A DNA stretch of 64,000 nt from Orientallactaga sibirica (GCA_036365145.1 JAEOAD010000032.1:831001-895000), one strand, 5' to 3'; positions 32,956 through 44,805 are shown, counted from the first letter of the stretch. Made by a program: numbers and translations. The notes: a model not told the origin generated them from the letters alone.

Positions 32956-34745
32956 GCTATATTTGGAAGCTGGTGATTCTTCTGTGCATTCATTCTGCAT
33001 TTAGAAGCTATGCTTAAATCAGTCTTGCAGTGCCTACTATGAAGTATTTAGGATCAAGTAATTTACTCTTGTAATTTTCAGAATCCTAAACTAGATTATC
33101 TTATTGTGTGAGATTTATAGGACAAATCACACTTGAAACTTAAGTGTACCATTTTACGGTCTATTATGAATGTTGGAATTATTCTACTCTTTCCATCAGC
33201 AACTTGCAACATAAAGACTTGTGTCTTCCCTTTTCCTTTGAAGACAAGTTCTTGACCCTTCAGTTATTAAATTTCTAGGACACTGAACACATCTATGCCT
33301 TAGAGAACCTCTCTTCTAAAGCTATTACTTTTCTAGTTTTTCATTCAGTCCAACTGTTGCTTAGCCCACAGCTCTTTACTTATTGTGAGTGACCTTATGT
33401 GGCAACTTATAATGGAAAGGCATTAAGAATTCAAGTACATTATGGAGTTATCTTTCTTGACTCTTTTATTAATTTCTCTGGTCCCTGTTTACCAATCAGA
33501 GCCACAGTTTTCTTTTATAAAGCATCCTTTAGTTATTCTTATCTATGAACTTTTTCTTATATTTCCCAGAATTCAGAAAGTACAGAAGCAAATGGGACAA
33601 ACAGAATGGGGAGGGGGTGATGTTTGGGGAGGGCAAAACATAGCAAAATAAGGGCACCATCAACAACAAAAGGGTTTAAAACTAGACTTTCCAAAGAAAA
33701 CTGGGCAGGAAAGTACTTCTGCACTGTGGTTCTTGGGGGCTTGGGAAGGCTGTCGGGAAGGGTGTACCATGACAGAATAGATTAGAGAGAACAAACCTTA
33801 TTGTAAAGCAAAGACGGGGCCGACAACATTCCCTTATTCCTTCACACTAAAATTCTTGAGGACCTTGTGTAGAAAACTCTCCTCATATGACTCTCATTAA
33901 AATATCCATAAACATTTACTAAGAGTAGAAAAAAAAGGAAGAAAATTTGACAGAAAATAATTACCAGGAATCAATCCGGTTCAAGATTTAACACAGGAAG
34001 AGTGAAGCTAAGACCTCATGATCCACTTTGGGTTGGTCTGTGAGTGTCGATGTAGCACAGTGAGCAAAACTGACCACAGATGGACTTTCTAACTTTCTTT
34101 TATTCTAGAATTAATGAACCAACCTACTAATCCTTAAGCCTAGATGTCACTGTCTTTGGGGAAAGGATCAAAGGCCACAGAGTGTCATCTGTAAAGTATG
34201 TTATTTAAAGCTGCCTGAGCGCTAATCTCCGACCCTCCAGCTATATGAGAGCAGAGGGCTGAGCTGCATCCACGAGATGGAGCTCTGCAGAGCTTGTCCC
34301 TTACTGACTGCTTTTTCGGCTGAGGAAGTAATGTTCACATTTTCCACAATTAGTAACGTAAAAATTAAACTGAGGAGCCTATTAAGTTTGCTATATTGTG
34401 ATGTGTTGGGTCTGCACTCTACAATTTACAAATGTGCAGATTAAAAACCTGTGCATGTTAGTGCTGATAGCATGGCATAGAGCATGTACTATGGCCATAA
34501 TGAGGCATTAATTCAGATATCCATAGTGTACACCTCTGTATTAATGATATAAATTGTGAATGCTATGGGAAAGCATTTGGCAGTAGGAAGAGGATTTAGC
34601 GCTTTTCAAAATCTGTCAGTTTGAAATCTAACCTTAGACCCAGTGAGGTCTACCATTGTGGGTATATGAAAAAAATCTACTCGATTCAAATTTCTTTATC
34701 TATAAAATAAATATAATACTTTTTCTTATGGAATATGTCATTAAA
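32956..34745. other. Unique stretch (1.8 kb) with a possible conserved block
   Basis: No repeats were recognised. Within it, about 34200-34560 stands out by mixed composition and motif density ('ctgcctgagcgctaatctcc', 'ggcattaattcagatatcc'). I list that as a finding rather than a functional call. Confidence 0.45.
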
Positions 34746-34754
34746 AATGCACTT

Positions 34755-34987
34755 ATGGGCTGGAGAGATTGCTTAGTGATTAAGATGCTTGCCTGTGAAG
34801 CCTAAGTATCCATGTTCAACTCCCCAGATCCCACATAAGCCAGATGCACAAAAAGGTGAGGCATACCCAGGGTCTCACATACCCACTAGATGACACAAGC
34901 ATCTGGAGTTTGATTGCAGTGGTTGAGGCCCTGGCATGCCAGTTCTCTGTCTTTTCCTCTGTCTGTCTCTTTCTCTAAAATAAAATG
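34755..34987 (+). mobile_element. tRNA-derived SINE with extra middle segment and TSD
   Basis: 'gggctggagagattgcttag' head, B box 'atgttcaactcccc', body interrupted by about 45 extra bases ('gaggcatacccagggtctcacatacccactagatg', in pieces), CT tract and AAAATAAAATG. The 9-bp repeat AATGCACTT lies at 34746-34754 and 34988-34996. Confidence 0.85.
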
Positions 34988-35238
34988 AATGCACTTGTTT
35001 TCCCTGGCTCTTCAATAGTGTATGCATTGAACACTAATCTGGCTTTTTGAGCTGATTCCAAGTTACAATGTAAACAAAAAAAATGGTGCATTTTAATTTT
35101 TTTCTTTTATTTCCACACTACTTTTGGTCAATCATTTTGATGTTGGTGTCAAATTGCCAGCAGAGAAAAGACAGAGACAGGGTATGGCTACACCCTGCAC
35201 AACTACAGGAGAGTCTTAAGCCTTTTGGAATTCTATTT

Positions 35239-35271
35239 ATTTTCTTTTTTAAAAAATTTGAGAGAGACAGG

Positions 35272-35304
<33 letters not shown>

Positions 35305-35489
35305 TGGGTATGTCAGCGGCTTCTCAGCAGCTGTGAACGAACTCCAGATGTGTGCACCACTCTTGTGTGCATGTGCAACATTGTGCACTTGAGGCACTTT
35401 TGCGTCTGGCTAAATGTGGGACATGGAGGAACGGGCATTCTTAGGCTTTTCAGGCAGGTGCCCTAACCACTAAGCCATCTTTCCAGCCC
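35239..35489 (-). mobile_element. tRNA-derived SINE (long form) with 13-bp TSD
   Basis: Antisense copy: GA tract 35264-35303, 'ggcttctcagcagctgtgaacg', 'gcgtctggctaaatgtggg', head end 'ctaagccatctttccagccc'. The perfect 13-bp repeat TGGAATTCTATTT lies at 35226-35238 and 35490-35502. The CTCF-like stretch is decayed. Confidence 0.92.
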
Positions 35490-35502
35490 TGGAATTCTAT
35501 TT

Positions 35503-36154
35503 CTTAATGGGTCCCTAGGTGACTTCTTTTACTTCTGTTCTTCTCTTGAGATTATAGAGTGGCTCTGGGGGTGCCACAATCTGATAAGATAAAACCAAGA
35601 ACCTCTAGGGTTACACAAGGGATGTAGGGTATGGCTTTTATTATAAATGAGGTTTTAGGTGAGATCCTGGAATTGTGTAACTTTAAAACTGAGAGAAGGA
35701 GAAAGACCTTAAGCAGTTGTTAAGTGTGCTGAATTTCTTTTTCTCTGCTGATATGAGGCTTCCACCAGACTCCTAGGTGAGGGTCTTTTGCTCCTTCGTC
35801 ATGTCTCCATGATTTCCTCTATCTTTCTATTCTGTCCCAAAAGTAGTAACCCATTTAGTTGACACAGATACAATAGAGAAATGCCAAAATTCCTACAAAT
35901 GCACACATCCCTTGAGGTGCATAACTTGTTGCTTCTTTGATTTTTAAACATGAGTTCATTGTTTTTTTCAATGGAAATATTAATAGGTTATTACCAGAAT
36001 TATTAAGGTCAAAGCCTAAATCTTAACAACAACAAACCAGGCTTAGCTATCCATCCACAATAAGCCAATTAAACAAAAAAAAAAAATGGTGAAAATCAGA
36101 AAAAGATGTATTCATTGTATCTACATTGGAAAGATGAGCAAAGATATCCTGTGA
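35503..36154. other. Unique sequence
   Basis: Nothing recognised. Confidence 0.5.
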
Positions 36155-36480
36155 CCCCTTCTTTATCTGTTACTTTCTCCTTGCTGGGACAAAATACACA
36201 AGCAGAGCAGCTTAAGGAAAGAAAAGGATCATTTTTCAGCTCACAGTTTCAAAGGGAAGTCTATTATGGTGGGAAAAAGTATGTTAGGAACAGAAATCTG
36301 GAGTCACATCTTCCCATCAACAAGGAGGAAAAAGACATAGCAAGCCAGATGGGGGAGAGAATGGGGAGGTAGGATATAGCATCTTAAGGCCCACCCTCAG
36401 TGACACAGTCCAGCAAGGCTCCATCTCTTAGAGGTTCCATAATATTCCCAAGGAGTGCCATCAACTGGAAATTAAGCAAT
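36155..36480 (-). mobile_element. MaLR-type LTR
   Basis: Antisense blocks 'ttactttctccttgctgggac', 'agctcacagtttcaaagggaagtc', 'ggcccaccctcagtgacacagtccagcaaggc' (pieces) match the LTRs near 13.0 and 51.2 kb. Confidence 0.75.
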
Positions 36481-36589
36481 GAAATATATAATCTCAGAGC
36501 AGAGGAGGTATAGCTTAATGGTAGGATATTTTGACAGCAAATTCATGAGTCTATGGGGACATTTTGCAGTTAATCCTCCTTTATCCCAT

Positions 36590-37230
36590 ATTAGTCATGG
36601 TTCTCTAGAGGAACAGACTGATAGAGTGAATATGTACTACAAAAGGGATTCATTGCATTAGCTGACAGGAAATTAGCATCTGCAGGTTTGAGTGTAGAGG
36701 AAATGGACAGTTGCTTAGTACACAAGGCTGGATGCCTCAGTAGTCCCAATCTGGAGGACTCTTGGAGAGCCGAGGGTCTTCATTCCATGCTGGAAGGCTG
36801 ATGAAACGTGACTCCAATGTACATCCATGATAGCTAAAACCAGGTATAAACCAAGCACAAGTAGTGTGGACAGGCAGGCAAAAGACTTCTTTACAGGCCA
36901 CCCCTGGAAATGTTGACCACTCTGAAGGCAGGACTTTCCCCCTCAATTAATCCTTTCTGGAAACACTCATATACCTACCCAAGAGGCACATCTCTTACTT
37001 GATTCCTAATTTTATGAAGTTGATAAGATAACCATTATACCTCCCAAGTCCATCTTTGGGGTTCTGACATGAGGTTTGGGTTCAAATAGAAGGCAAGCAG
37101 TGTTCATAGTTAGTAAATCCCAGCCAAAGTGTGATCCTGCATATCTCGATGTCTTAATTCCAGTCTCTCCTGGAAGGTCATCAGATTGTTTTGACAAACA
37201 AGTTTCTCCTGTGGTTGACACCAGACTTCA
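36590..37230 (-). mobile_element. ERVL-class LTR fossil
   Basis: The antisense start 'catggttctctagaggaacagactgatagagtgaatatg' (pieces) is the known end of MLT2/ERVL-type LTRs. Later blocks ('cctcaattaatcctttctgg', 'acctacccaagaggcacatctc', 'gaagttgataagataaccat') keep the family order to about 37040. Beyond that the assignment is less certain. Confidence 0.55.
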
Positions 37231-37339
37231 GCCTTTTTTTCTTTTCCCAGCATGAACATCTTAAGGATTCTGATTTCCTGGGGTCCATTGTTTCAACAGA
37301 CTGAGAGACAAAGAGAAGGTGCAAACCTCTTACAGAATA

Positions 37340-38180
37340 TCTACCTTCCTGCCAGGATTTTATAATGCCACTTAATTTACCATTTCAAAGACTGGAATTC
37401 AGCAGTGTATAGTATCCACATAATGTTATGAAACCATCATAGCTATCTAATTCTAGGGCATTCTCATCAACCCAGAAGTAACTCCTGTCCTCATGAGCAG
37501 TCAGTCAACCTTGAGGAGTCAACTAGAGACGAAAGAGGCATTTACTCATACCTCTGAAGCTACTACGTCTGTCATTAGATGAGAGATTCTATGTGCTTTC
37601 TGAAGCATGCCTTGGCATTCCACCTAACAGCTGGTAACTTTCCCCTCATCCTCACTTAACTGCTTGTGCAAGACCATCAAGTTTATAAGACTAAGGGGTT
37701 AAAACCTTCTCAGTTTTCAAGTCCACTGCAGTGCTTCAGCAGGAAGGATGTGATCAGGTCAAGTTAAAGAACAGAAAAGAGGTATATAAAGTTCAATGTT
37801 CTTAAAGATTAATCTGTTTTTCTTGAATAAATAAATGTTCCCCACACAGCTGCAAGACTTTAATGTGTAGACTTCTAAAGGAGTTGATTTTAATAAGATT
37901 CCAAGAATTTTGTTTAATCTTTTGAAAAATTTCATAATTTCATTTTTCTGCACTGCTGAATGTGAATCCACTGTGTGTGTGTATGTACCACATTGTCATC
38001 ATTCACTCATCTGTTCATGGGCATGCAGGCTGTTTCCAGTTCTTAGTTATTGTGAAAAGTGCTGCAATAAACACGGATGTACATGTATCTCACTAGTAGA
38101 TTGAGGAGTCCTTAGGGAACCAGGAGAGCTATATTATTTGGGATGAGGTTCTTGTATCTAGTTGGCTTATCCAAGTTTTT
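37340..38180 (-). mobile_element. Ancient LINE-1 3' end (L1M-like)
   Basis: 37360-37520 follows the antisense L1M 3'UTR ('aatttaccatttcaaagactggaattcagcagtg', 'gaaaccatcatagctatctaattctagg', pieces). 37930-38110 follows the ORF2 end ('actcatctgttcatgggcatgcaggctgtttcc', 'attgtgaaaagtgctgcaataaacacgg', pieces). The middle is diverged. Confidence 0.65.
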
Positions 38181-38260
38181 ACCAGCCATATATATATAAG
38201 GTATAATAAGGTAATATATATATATAAAACCTTATTTTCTCTGTATTAAAAAAAAATTCT

Positions 38261-38423
38261 CTGGGCCTAGTTGCGCACACCTTTAATCTCAGCACTTGGG
38301 AGGCAGAGGTAGGAGGATCTTTCTGAGTTTGAGGCCACCCTGAGACTACACAGTGAATTCTAAATCAGCCTGTGTTAGATGGAGGCCCTACCTTGAAACA
38401 ACAACAACAACAACAACAACAAT
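38261..38423 (+). mobile_element. B1 SINE with (CAA)n tail
   Basis: 'ctgggcctagttgcgcacacctttaatctcagcacttggg' (pieces) and 'gaggccaccctgagactac'. The 3' tail is a (CAA)9 array at about 38396-38423, then 'tttatttattta'. Confidence 0.9.
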
Positions 38424-38564
38424 TTATTTATTTAATTTGGTAAAACTGGAGAGATTATGATATTCTTATTTTTGAAAATCTCCACATTGTCAAATACCAT
38501 TAAGTAGACATATTTGAAAACAAAGAAAGAAAAACTTAGACTTTTCATACTTTAGATACGTATT

Positions 38565-38768
38565 TTTTTGAGAGAGAGAGAGACAGAGGGAGAGAATGGG
38601 CACACTAGCAGCTCTCAGCCACTGTGAATGAACTCCAGACACTTGCACCCCATTGTGGGCAAGTGTGGCATTGCATCCTTGTGTCACTGCGTCTGGCTAA
38701 ACAGCATTCTTAGGCTTCACAGGCTTCACAGGCAGGTAGCTTAACTACTAAGTCATCTCTCCAGCCCT
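38565..38768 (-). mobile_element. tRNA-derived SINE (long form), partly deleted
   Basis: GA tract, 'ccccattgtgggcaagtgtggcattgc' middle segment, 'gcgtctggctaaacagc' (B-box part lost), a duplicated 'ttcacaggc' and head end 'ctaagtcatctctccagccct'. Confidence 0.88.
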
Positions 38769-39477
38769 GTTTTTTTTCTTTTATAAATATGCAATGTTTA
38801 AATCAACAATTAAATCTATATTTTTTGGTGTATAACTATGAACCTAAAAAAGTACTAATTAGCTATACAACATTTAGAAAGCTAACACTGAGGCTACCCA
38901 CTAAATTTAGATATGAACTAAAATTCTGAAATGTTTTATAATTTGAAGTATGAGTTTATATGTTTATATTTATATTCATAAGTTTTATATTTATATTTGA
39001 AACATAATATCAGAATTTATAAAGTCAAAGATCTAATTTAAATTTGTACTCATTTTCTTACCCCAAAACATAATTTAAAAAGGAAAATAGACTATCTATA
39101 AAGCAGTGTTAGCTTACATATAAATTCTGATTTCCAGGATAATTTTATTTTAGAGCAATTTAAGGATTATCTCAAAATATCAATGTGTTACAAAAGGTTT
39201 ATCCAGTTCTGAGAGGGTTATCAAGAATAAATCTCCTGAGAAAAATACTTATATGTTATTAGGTTGATGGAAAGCTAAGTGTTGCTTACGTTTTCTCATT
39301 CTTTATTAAAAATAAATGGACTTAGAGTATTAATCTACTCTTAGAACAGTTTACAAAATAGAATGTCTATAAGAGACAAAATTAATGTTTTATATTTTAT
39401 GTTACTATTGTCAGGCTTTTATAAAAATCAAAGCTCATTTAAATTTCTGTTTAGAGTGAGTTTTTTTAACATATGTT
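38769..39477. other. Very AT-rich unique sequence
   Basis: No repeat family was recognised; about three quarters A+T by eye. Confidence 0.45.
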
Positions 39478-39675
39478 ATTATTTATTTTTTTTATTTATT
39501 TGTGAAAAAGGGGAAGTGGAGAATGGGTGTGACAGGGCCTCCAGCCATTGCAAATGATCTCTAGATGCATGTGTCACCTGGTGCATCTGGCTTAAGTGGG
39601 TCCTGGGGAATTGAATCTGGATTTTTTGGCTTTGCAGGCAAGTGCCTTAACTGGTAAGCCATTTCTCCAGCCCTG
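39478..39675 (-). mobile_element. tRNA-derived SINE (short form)
   Basis: T-rich tail, body 'cctggtgcatctggcttaagtgggtcctggggaattgaa' (pieces), head end 'ggtaagccatttctccagccc'. An imperfect TSD around 'gagtgagtttttttaa' (left) and 'gagtgagatatttttaa' (right). Confidence 0.88.
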
Positions 39676-39814
39676 GAGTGAGATATTTTTAATGTTAACT
39701 TTATAGCTCTGGTTAAACAGAGCTATCACATATGAGTAGTTTACTTGTGCACAGGTAACAAATCAATTGAGGGTCATTAATACAATGTTCAAAATGTAAA
39801 AGAGCTATAATTTT

Positions 39815-39953
39815 TTTCTTTTGAGTTTGGATCTCACACTAGCCCAGGCTGACCTGGAATTCACTATGTAGTCTCAGGGTGGCCTCGAACTCAAGCCAAT
39901 GCTCCTACCTCTGCCTCCTGAGTGCTGGGTATGGTTATACCACCTGCCTGATT
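39815..39953 (-). mobile_element. B1 SINE at the truncated end of the L1
   Basis: 'gacctggaattcactatgtagtctcagggtggcctcgaactc' (pieces) and 'cctcctgagtgctggg'. It abuts the point at which the minus-strand L1 loses its ORF2, so the L1 3' part was lost at or near this insertion. Confidence 0.9.
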
Positions 39954-42490
39954 TTTGTTGCGCAAAATTGTTTTGGCTACTCGAGGTTTTTTGTGTTTCC
40001 AGATGAATTTTAGTATTGTTTTTTCTATTTCTGTGAAGAATGCTATTGGGATTTTAATGGGGATCGCATTAAATGTGTAGATTGCTTTTGGTAAGATTGA
40101 CATTTTCACAATATTGATTCTTCCAATCCAGGAGCATGGGATGTCTTTCCATTTCCTTGTGTCTTCCTCAATTTGTCGCTCGAGTTTTTTAAAGTTCTCA
40201 TTGTAGAGATCCTTCACTTCCTTGGTTAAGTTTATTCCAAGGTATTTTTTTTTTTTTGAGGCAATTGTGAATGGGAGAGATTCCCTGATTTCATCCTCTG
40301 CACGTTTGTTGTTAGTGTATAGAAAAGCTACTGATTTCTGTGTGTTTATTTTGTATCCTGCTACATTGCTAACAGTGTTTATCAGCTCTAATATTTTGCT
40401 GGTAGAGTCTTTAGGGTCTGTTATGTATAGAAACATATCATCTACAAATAATGATGATTTGATATTTTCCCTTCCAATCTGTATCCGTTTTATGAGTGTC
40501 TATTGCCTTATTGCTATAGCAAAGACGTCCAGTACTATATTAAATAAAAGTGGGGAAAGTGGACACCCTTGTCTTGTTCCTGAATTTAATGGAGAAGCTT
40601 CAAGTTTTTCCCCATTTAGTATTTTGTTGGCTGTTGGTTTGTCATAAATAGCTTTTATTATGTTGAGATATGTCCCTTCTATTCCCAGTTTTACCATGAA
40701 GGGATGTTGGATTTTGTCGAATGGCTTTTCTGCATCTATTGAGATGACCATGTGATTTTTGTCCTTCAGACCATTTATATGGTGTATTACATGTATCAAT
40801 TTGTGTATGTTGAACCATCCCTGCCTCTCTGGGATAAAGCCTACTTGGTTGGGGTGAATAATCTTTCTGATATATTCTTGTATTCTGTTTGCCAATATTT
40901 TTGTTGAGAATTTTTGCATCTATGTTCACAAGGGAGATTAGTCTGCAACTTTCTATTTTTCTTCTGTCTTTGTCTGGTTTTGGTATCAGGGTGATGGTGG
41001 CTTATTAGAAGGAGTTCAGTAGAATTTCTTCCTTTTCTATTTGATGGAAAAGGTTGAGAAGCAGAGGTGTTAGTTCTTCCACTGAATCCATCTGGGCCTG
41101 GACATTTTAGTTGGGAGAATTTATAACTGCTTGGATCTCTGTACTTGTTATATGTTTATGTAAATGGTTTTTCTCATATTGATTGAACTTTGGTAGTTCA
41201 TATGAATCAAGGAAGTCATCCATTTCTTTCAGACTTTCAAAGTTCAAGGCATATATATTCTTAAAGTATGTCCGTATGATTTTTTGAATTTCTTTGTTAT
41301 CTGTTGTAATGGTGCCTTTTTCATCTTTAATTTTATTAATTTTTGTCTCTTCTTTCTTTCTTTTGGTCAGATTTGCTAAGAGTTTATCAATTTTGTTTAT
41401 CCTTTCAAAGAACAAACTCTGTTTCATTGATTCTTTGGATTGTTTCTTTTGGCTTCTATTTCATTAATTTCTGCCCTAATCTTTATTATTTTTTCCCATC
41501 TACTGAGTTTTGGTTTGCCTTGTTATTCTCTTTCCAAGGCCTTAAGGTGAATCATTAAATTCTTCACTTGTGAACTCTCTAATTTCTTAATATAGGTACT
41601 TAGGGCTATAAATTTTCCTCTTAGGACTGCCTTCATTGTGTCCCAAAGGTTTTGATATGTTGCATTCTCATCCTCATTTGATTGTATGAATTTTTTTACT
41701 TCCTCTTTAATTTCTTCAATGGCACATTCATCATTCAATAGTGTACTGTTTAGTCTCCTGAATTTCTGTATGCTCTGAAGTTTTTCTTGTTGCTGATTTG
41801 CAGTTCAATCTCATTGTAAGGGATTATTTCAACTTTCCTGTATTTGTTAAGATTTGATTTGTGTCTTAATATATGGTCTATTTTACAGAATGTTGCATGT
41901 ACTGCTGAGAAAAAGGTGTATTCTGCAGCATTTGGATGGAATGTTCTGTATATATCTGTTAGGTCCATTTGTTCCATGACATCATTTAATCCAGATGTCT
42001 CTCTGTTTATTTTTTGCTGGGATGACCTGTCAAGTGATGACAGTGGGGTATTGAAGTCACCCACAACAATTGTGTTTGGTATTATCTCTGACCTTAAGTC
42101 TAACAGTGTTTATTTGATGAAATATTGAACTCCTGTGTTAGGTACATATATGTTCAGGATTATAATGTCCTCCTGTTGGAATATTCTTTTAATCAGTATA
42201 AAATAACCTTCTTTATCTTTCCTCCCTAATGTTGGTTTGAAGTCTATCCTGTCAGATATTAGGATAGCAACCCGTGCTTGTTTCCTGGACCCATTGGCTT
42301 GAAATACCTTTTTCCATCCTTTCACCCTAAGAATGTTTCTATCTTTTATTGAGAGGTGAGTTTCCTGGAGGCAACAGATGGCAGGATCCTGCCTTTTATT
42401 CCAGTCTGCAAACCTGTGTTTTTTGGTTGGGGCATTGAGGCCATTGATATTAAGAGTTATTATTGAAAGATATGTATTTAATCTCGCCAT
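39954..42490 (-). pseudogene. LINE-1 ORF2 (endonuclease-reverse transcriptase), 3'-truncated and broken
   Basis: ORF2p normally nicks DNA and reverse-transcribes L1 RNA at the nick. Here the start ATG (42488-42490) opens 'MARLNTYLSIITLNINGLN'. The endonuclease part shows LNINGLN, the catalytic-E motif QETH and GDFNTPL. The S-D-H motif is lost by a small deletion (reading EIIPYNEIEL at about 41810). The RT part shows [55 protein letters not shown] and the FVDD form of the YXDD box at about 40440-40460. At least one in-frame stop (about 40500) and several frameshifts interrupt it. The element stops in the RT thumb region ('AGGITIP'); the C-terminal third and 3'UTR are absent. Inactive. Confidence 0.93.
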
Positions 42491-42536
42491 CCTTCTTGTG
42501 TTGTAGTGTTTCCTGTTTTCCCTTTACTCACTTGTT

Positions 42537-43551
42537 TTAACTGTTATTTGAGTATGGTTTATTTTTTCCCATTTCCTGCTGTGTGTGTTTTGCTTTCTCT
42601 TCAGCATGAATGATTCCTTCAAGTATTTTCTGTAGAGCTGGTTTAGTTGTCATAAATTCCTTTAGCCTGTTTTTATTGTGGATTGTCCTTATTTCTCCAT
42701 CAATTTGGATAGATAGCTTTGCAGGACAAAGTAATCTTGGTTGACAGTTTTTATCTTTCAGAACTTGGAATACATCATTCCAAGCCCTTCTGGTTTTTAA
42801 GTTTGTGTTGAATAATCTGCTGTGATTCTGATGGGCTTGCCTTTGAACATCACTTGCTTTTTCTCTCTAACTGCTTTCAATATATTTTCTTTGGTTTGTG
42901 TGTTTAGTACTTTAATTATAACATGGCAAGGAGTTCTTTCTAGGTTTTGTCTGTTTGGTGTTGTAAAAGCTTCTTATATCTGCATTGGCATTTCTTTCCC
43001 AATTTGGGGAAATTTTTTTTCTATGATTTTGTTGAAAATGCCTACTAAGCCTCTGGGTTGAAATTCTTATCTTTCTACTATACCCTGAATTCTTATATTT
43101 AATCTTTTCATAGGGACCCAGATATCTTGGAATTCCCATTCATACCTTTCCATTAGCTTGTCTTTCTCTTTGTTGGACTGTATTAGTTCTGCCATCTGGT
43201 CTTCTACTTTAGATATTCTGTTCTCTCCTTCATCTATTCTACTGTTGAGACTTTCCACAGGGTTTTTTATTTCACTGACTGTGTTCTTCAGAGTTAGGAT
43301 TTCAGCCTGGTTTGTCTTCAGTATTTCTATTTCCTTACTCATGTCCTGTGATGACCTTTTTATTTCATTAAGCTGGTTTCCTGTGTTCTCTTTCAGGATT
43401 TTGTTTTCTTCTTTAATTCCTTTTTTTTTCCTCTGATTCTTTTCATTTCTTCTTTTATTTCTTTGGGTATAGATAACATCATTCTTTTGAAATCTTTGTC
43501 AGGAATTTCATCTAAAACAGTCTCACTGGTGAACATTTCTGATGGATTTGT
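42537..43551 (-). pseudogene. LINE-1 ORF1 (RNA-binding chaperone), broken
   Basis: ORF1p coats L1 RNA as trimers. Visible parts are a coiled coil (43067-43342: MSKEIEILKTNQAEILTLK, SLNSRIDEGENRISKVED, EWEFQDIWVPMKRLNIRI) and then the RRM and C-terminal domain in other frames ('GIPRYLGPYEKI' region is out of phase). Aligning to the plus-strand copy, the start codon (ATG there) reads ACA here at 43549-43551. The stop is TAA at 42537-42539, 46 bases before the ORF2 ATG. Frameshifts are present. Confidence 0.85.
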
Positions 43552-43936
43552 AATTTTTGTTGGGATTGCATTGTCTTGATTCTTAGTGATTCTTATATTG
43601 TAATGTAGTGACTTTTGTATCCTGGATTGATTTAATGCTTAGGTTTTCTACTTATCCTCAATGTTCTTATATGTGGCGATCCACCTTTATATCCTTTCAG
43701 GATATGAGTTTAAGGTGCTAAGTGTAGCTCTTGTACCCCAATCCAACCGCAGAAGTAATCCTAGGTGTTGAGTTTGCTTGCTAAGCAAGGATTCTAGTCG
43801 ACTGGGTGGAACAATATACTAGCAAATTGTCAACTTCAACTGAACAATATACACATTTAATAAAAACCAGCACAGAGTATACAAGTGTGGGGATTAAAAC
43901 AAACATTCTTATAAGGCCAAAATCCCTAAGAGTGTG

Positions 43937-44035
43937 TGTTGCTCTACACCCTTAATCCTGTCAGCTAGGAGGTAGAGAAACTGATCTGAATTGGATTCCA
44001 GGTCATCCTGGGTCTGGATCAGACCCTGCCCCCAA
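43937..44035 (+). repeat. B1-like segment inside the L1 5'UTR
   Basis: 'ctacacccttaatcctgtcagctaggaggtagag' and 'ttggattccaggtcatcctgggtctggatcagaccctg' (pieces) read as a diverged B1, antisense to the L1. The same piece occurs at the same place in the plus-strand L1 (59226-59338), so it belonged to the L1 source element. Confidence 0.55.
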
Positions 44036-44789
44036 TAATGACAGAAGCAAAAGACAAAGGCTCTATAAATCTAAAAGGATTAAAGGCAGCAATATTCAAC
44101 CCCCAAGAACAGCTTATTTGAAAATGGTAAAGCCAACAAAAAACATGTAACCCATAACCTGCCCTGACATGGAGAGATCTGCACTTCCAATGCAGGCCTA
44201 TGTACCTGTTTTTTTTTTTTTTTTTCTGTCAGTAGGCCTCATTACCTTTTGGTATGGCTTCTAATCTCACCAATGCTTAGTGCCCACCTCAATCCCTCCG
44301 TGTTGTGCTGTGAAGCTGCAGCTCAGCTCAGCTGTGCTGGATTTGCTGCCACTGGGGGCTGAATGCTGGAGGTTTGTGGTTCTGATGGTTGGGGGATGGG
44401 AGAGTTCAGGAAGCCTGTAGTTGCTCACACAGTCCCACCTGTATCTCTTTCAGTAGCTGTTTAGTTGATCTCAACTTACTTTCCTTTAGATTTCTTGGCT
44501 CTGCAAGGAGACTGATGAAGCTGATGAGGCTGCAAAGTCCCTTTGTTTGGTCTCTGGTGTTCTGTGCACCTGCCAGGTGATGCTGGGCCTGAGAATCATG
44601 GCTGCTGCAAATGGAGCCACAAGCTCCTCAGTGGGATTCTGGCCTTTTCCCTCCTTTCTGGTGGATCTTGGTCTCTCCTGCTTCTCCACTGTGACTAAGA
44701 AAAACTTATACTCCTGCACTTTTCAGAAGTATGTTTTGTATGTTTTGCTTAAATCCCTTCCTAGGCTGGTTTGGCATGGCTCCTATGCT

Positions 44790-44797
44790 GCCATCTT
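44790..44797 (-). promoter_or_regulatory. YY1-type motif at the L1 5' end
   Basis: AAGATGGC lies about 4-11 bases from the inferred L1 start. In human L1 a YY1 site at the same place sets the transcription start. In the plus-strand copy the matching bases read AAGATGAT (58400-58407), so the motif has decayed there. Confidence 0.55.
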
Positions 44798-44805
44798 ACC
44801 CAAAA

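Larger units (their letters stand above)
43552..44801 (-). mobile_element. LINE-1 5'UTR with intact 5' end
   Basis: The region upstream of ORF1 aligns along its length with 58399-59729 (for example 'gccatgccaaaccagcctagg' near the 5' end versus 'accatgccaaaacagcctagg'). The 5'-most bases read (minus) GGTAAGATGGCAGCATAGG. A T15+ run (44211-44225) is the antisense of an A-run that also exists, elsewhere placed, in the other copy. L1 5'UTRs act as internal Pol II promoters; activity here is unknown. Confidence 0.82.

Noticed and set aside
40222..40647. 141-codon plus frame
   Set aside because: Antisense shadow of the L1 reverse transcriptase region.
44211..44225. Poly-T run as an antisense processed-transcript tail
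   Set aside because: It sits inside the aligned L1 5'UTR and has no TSD around it.
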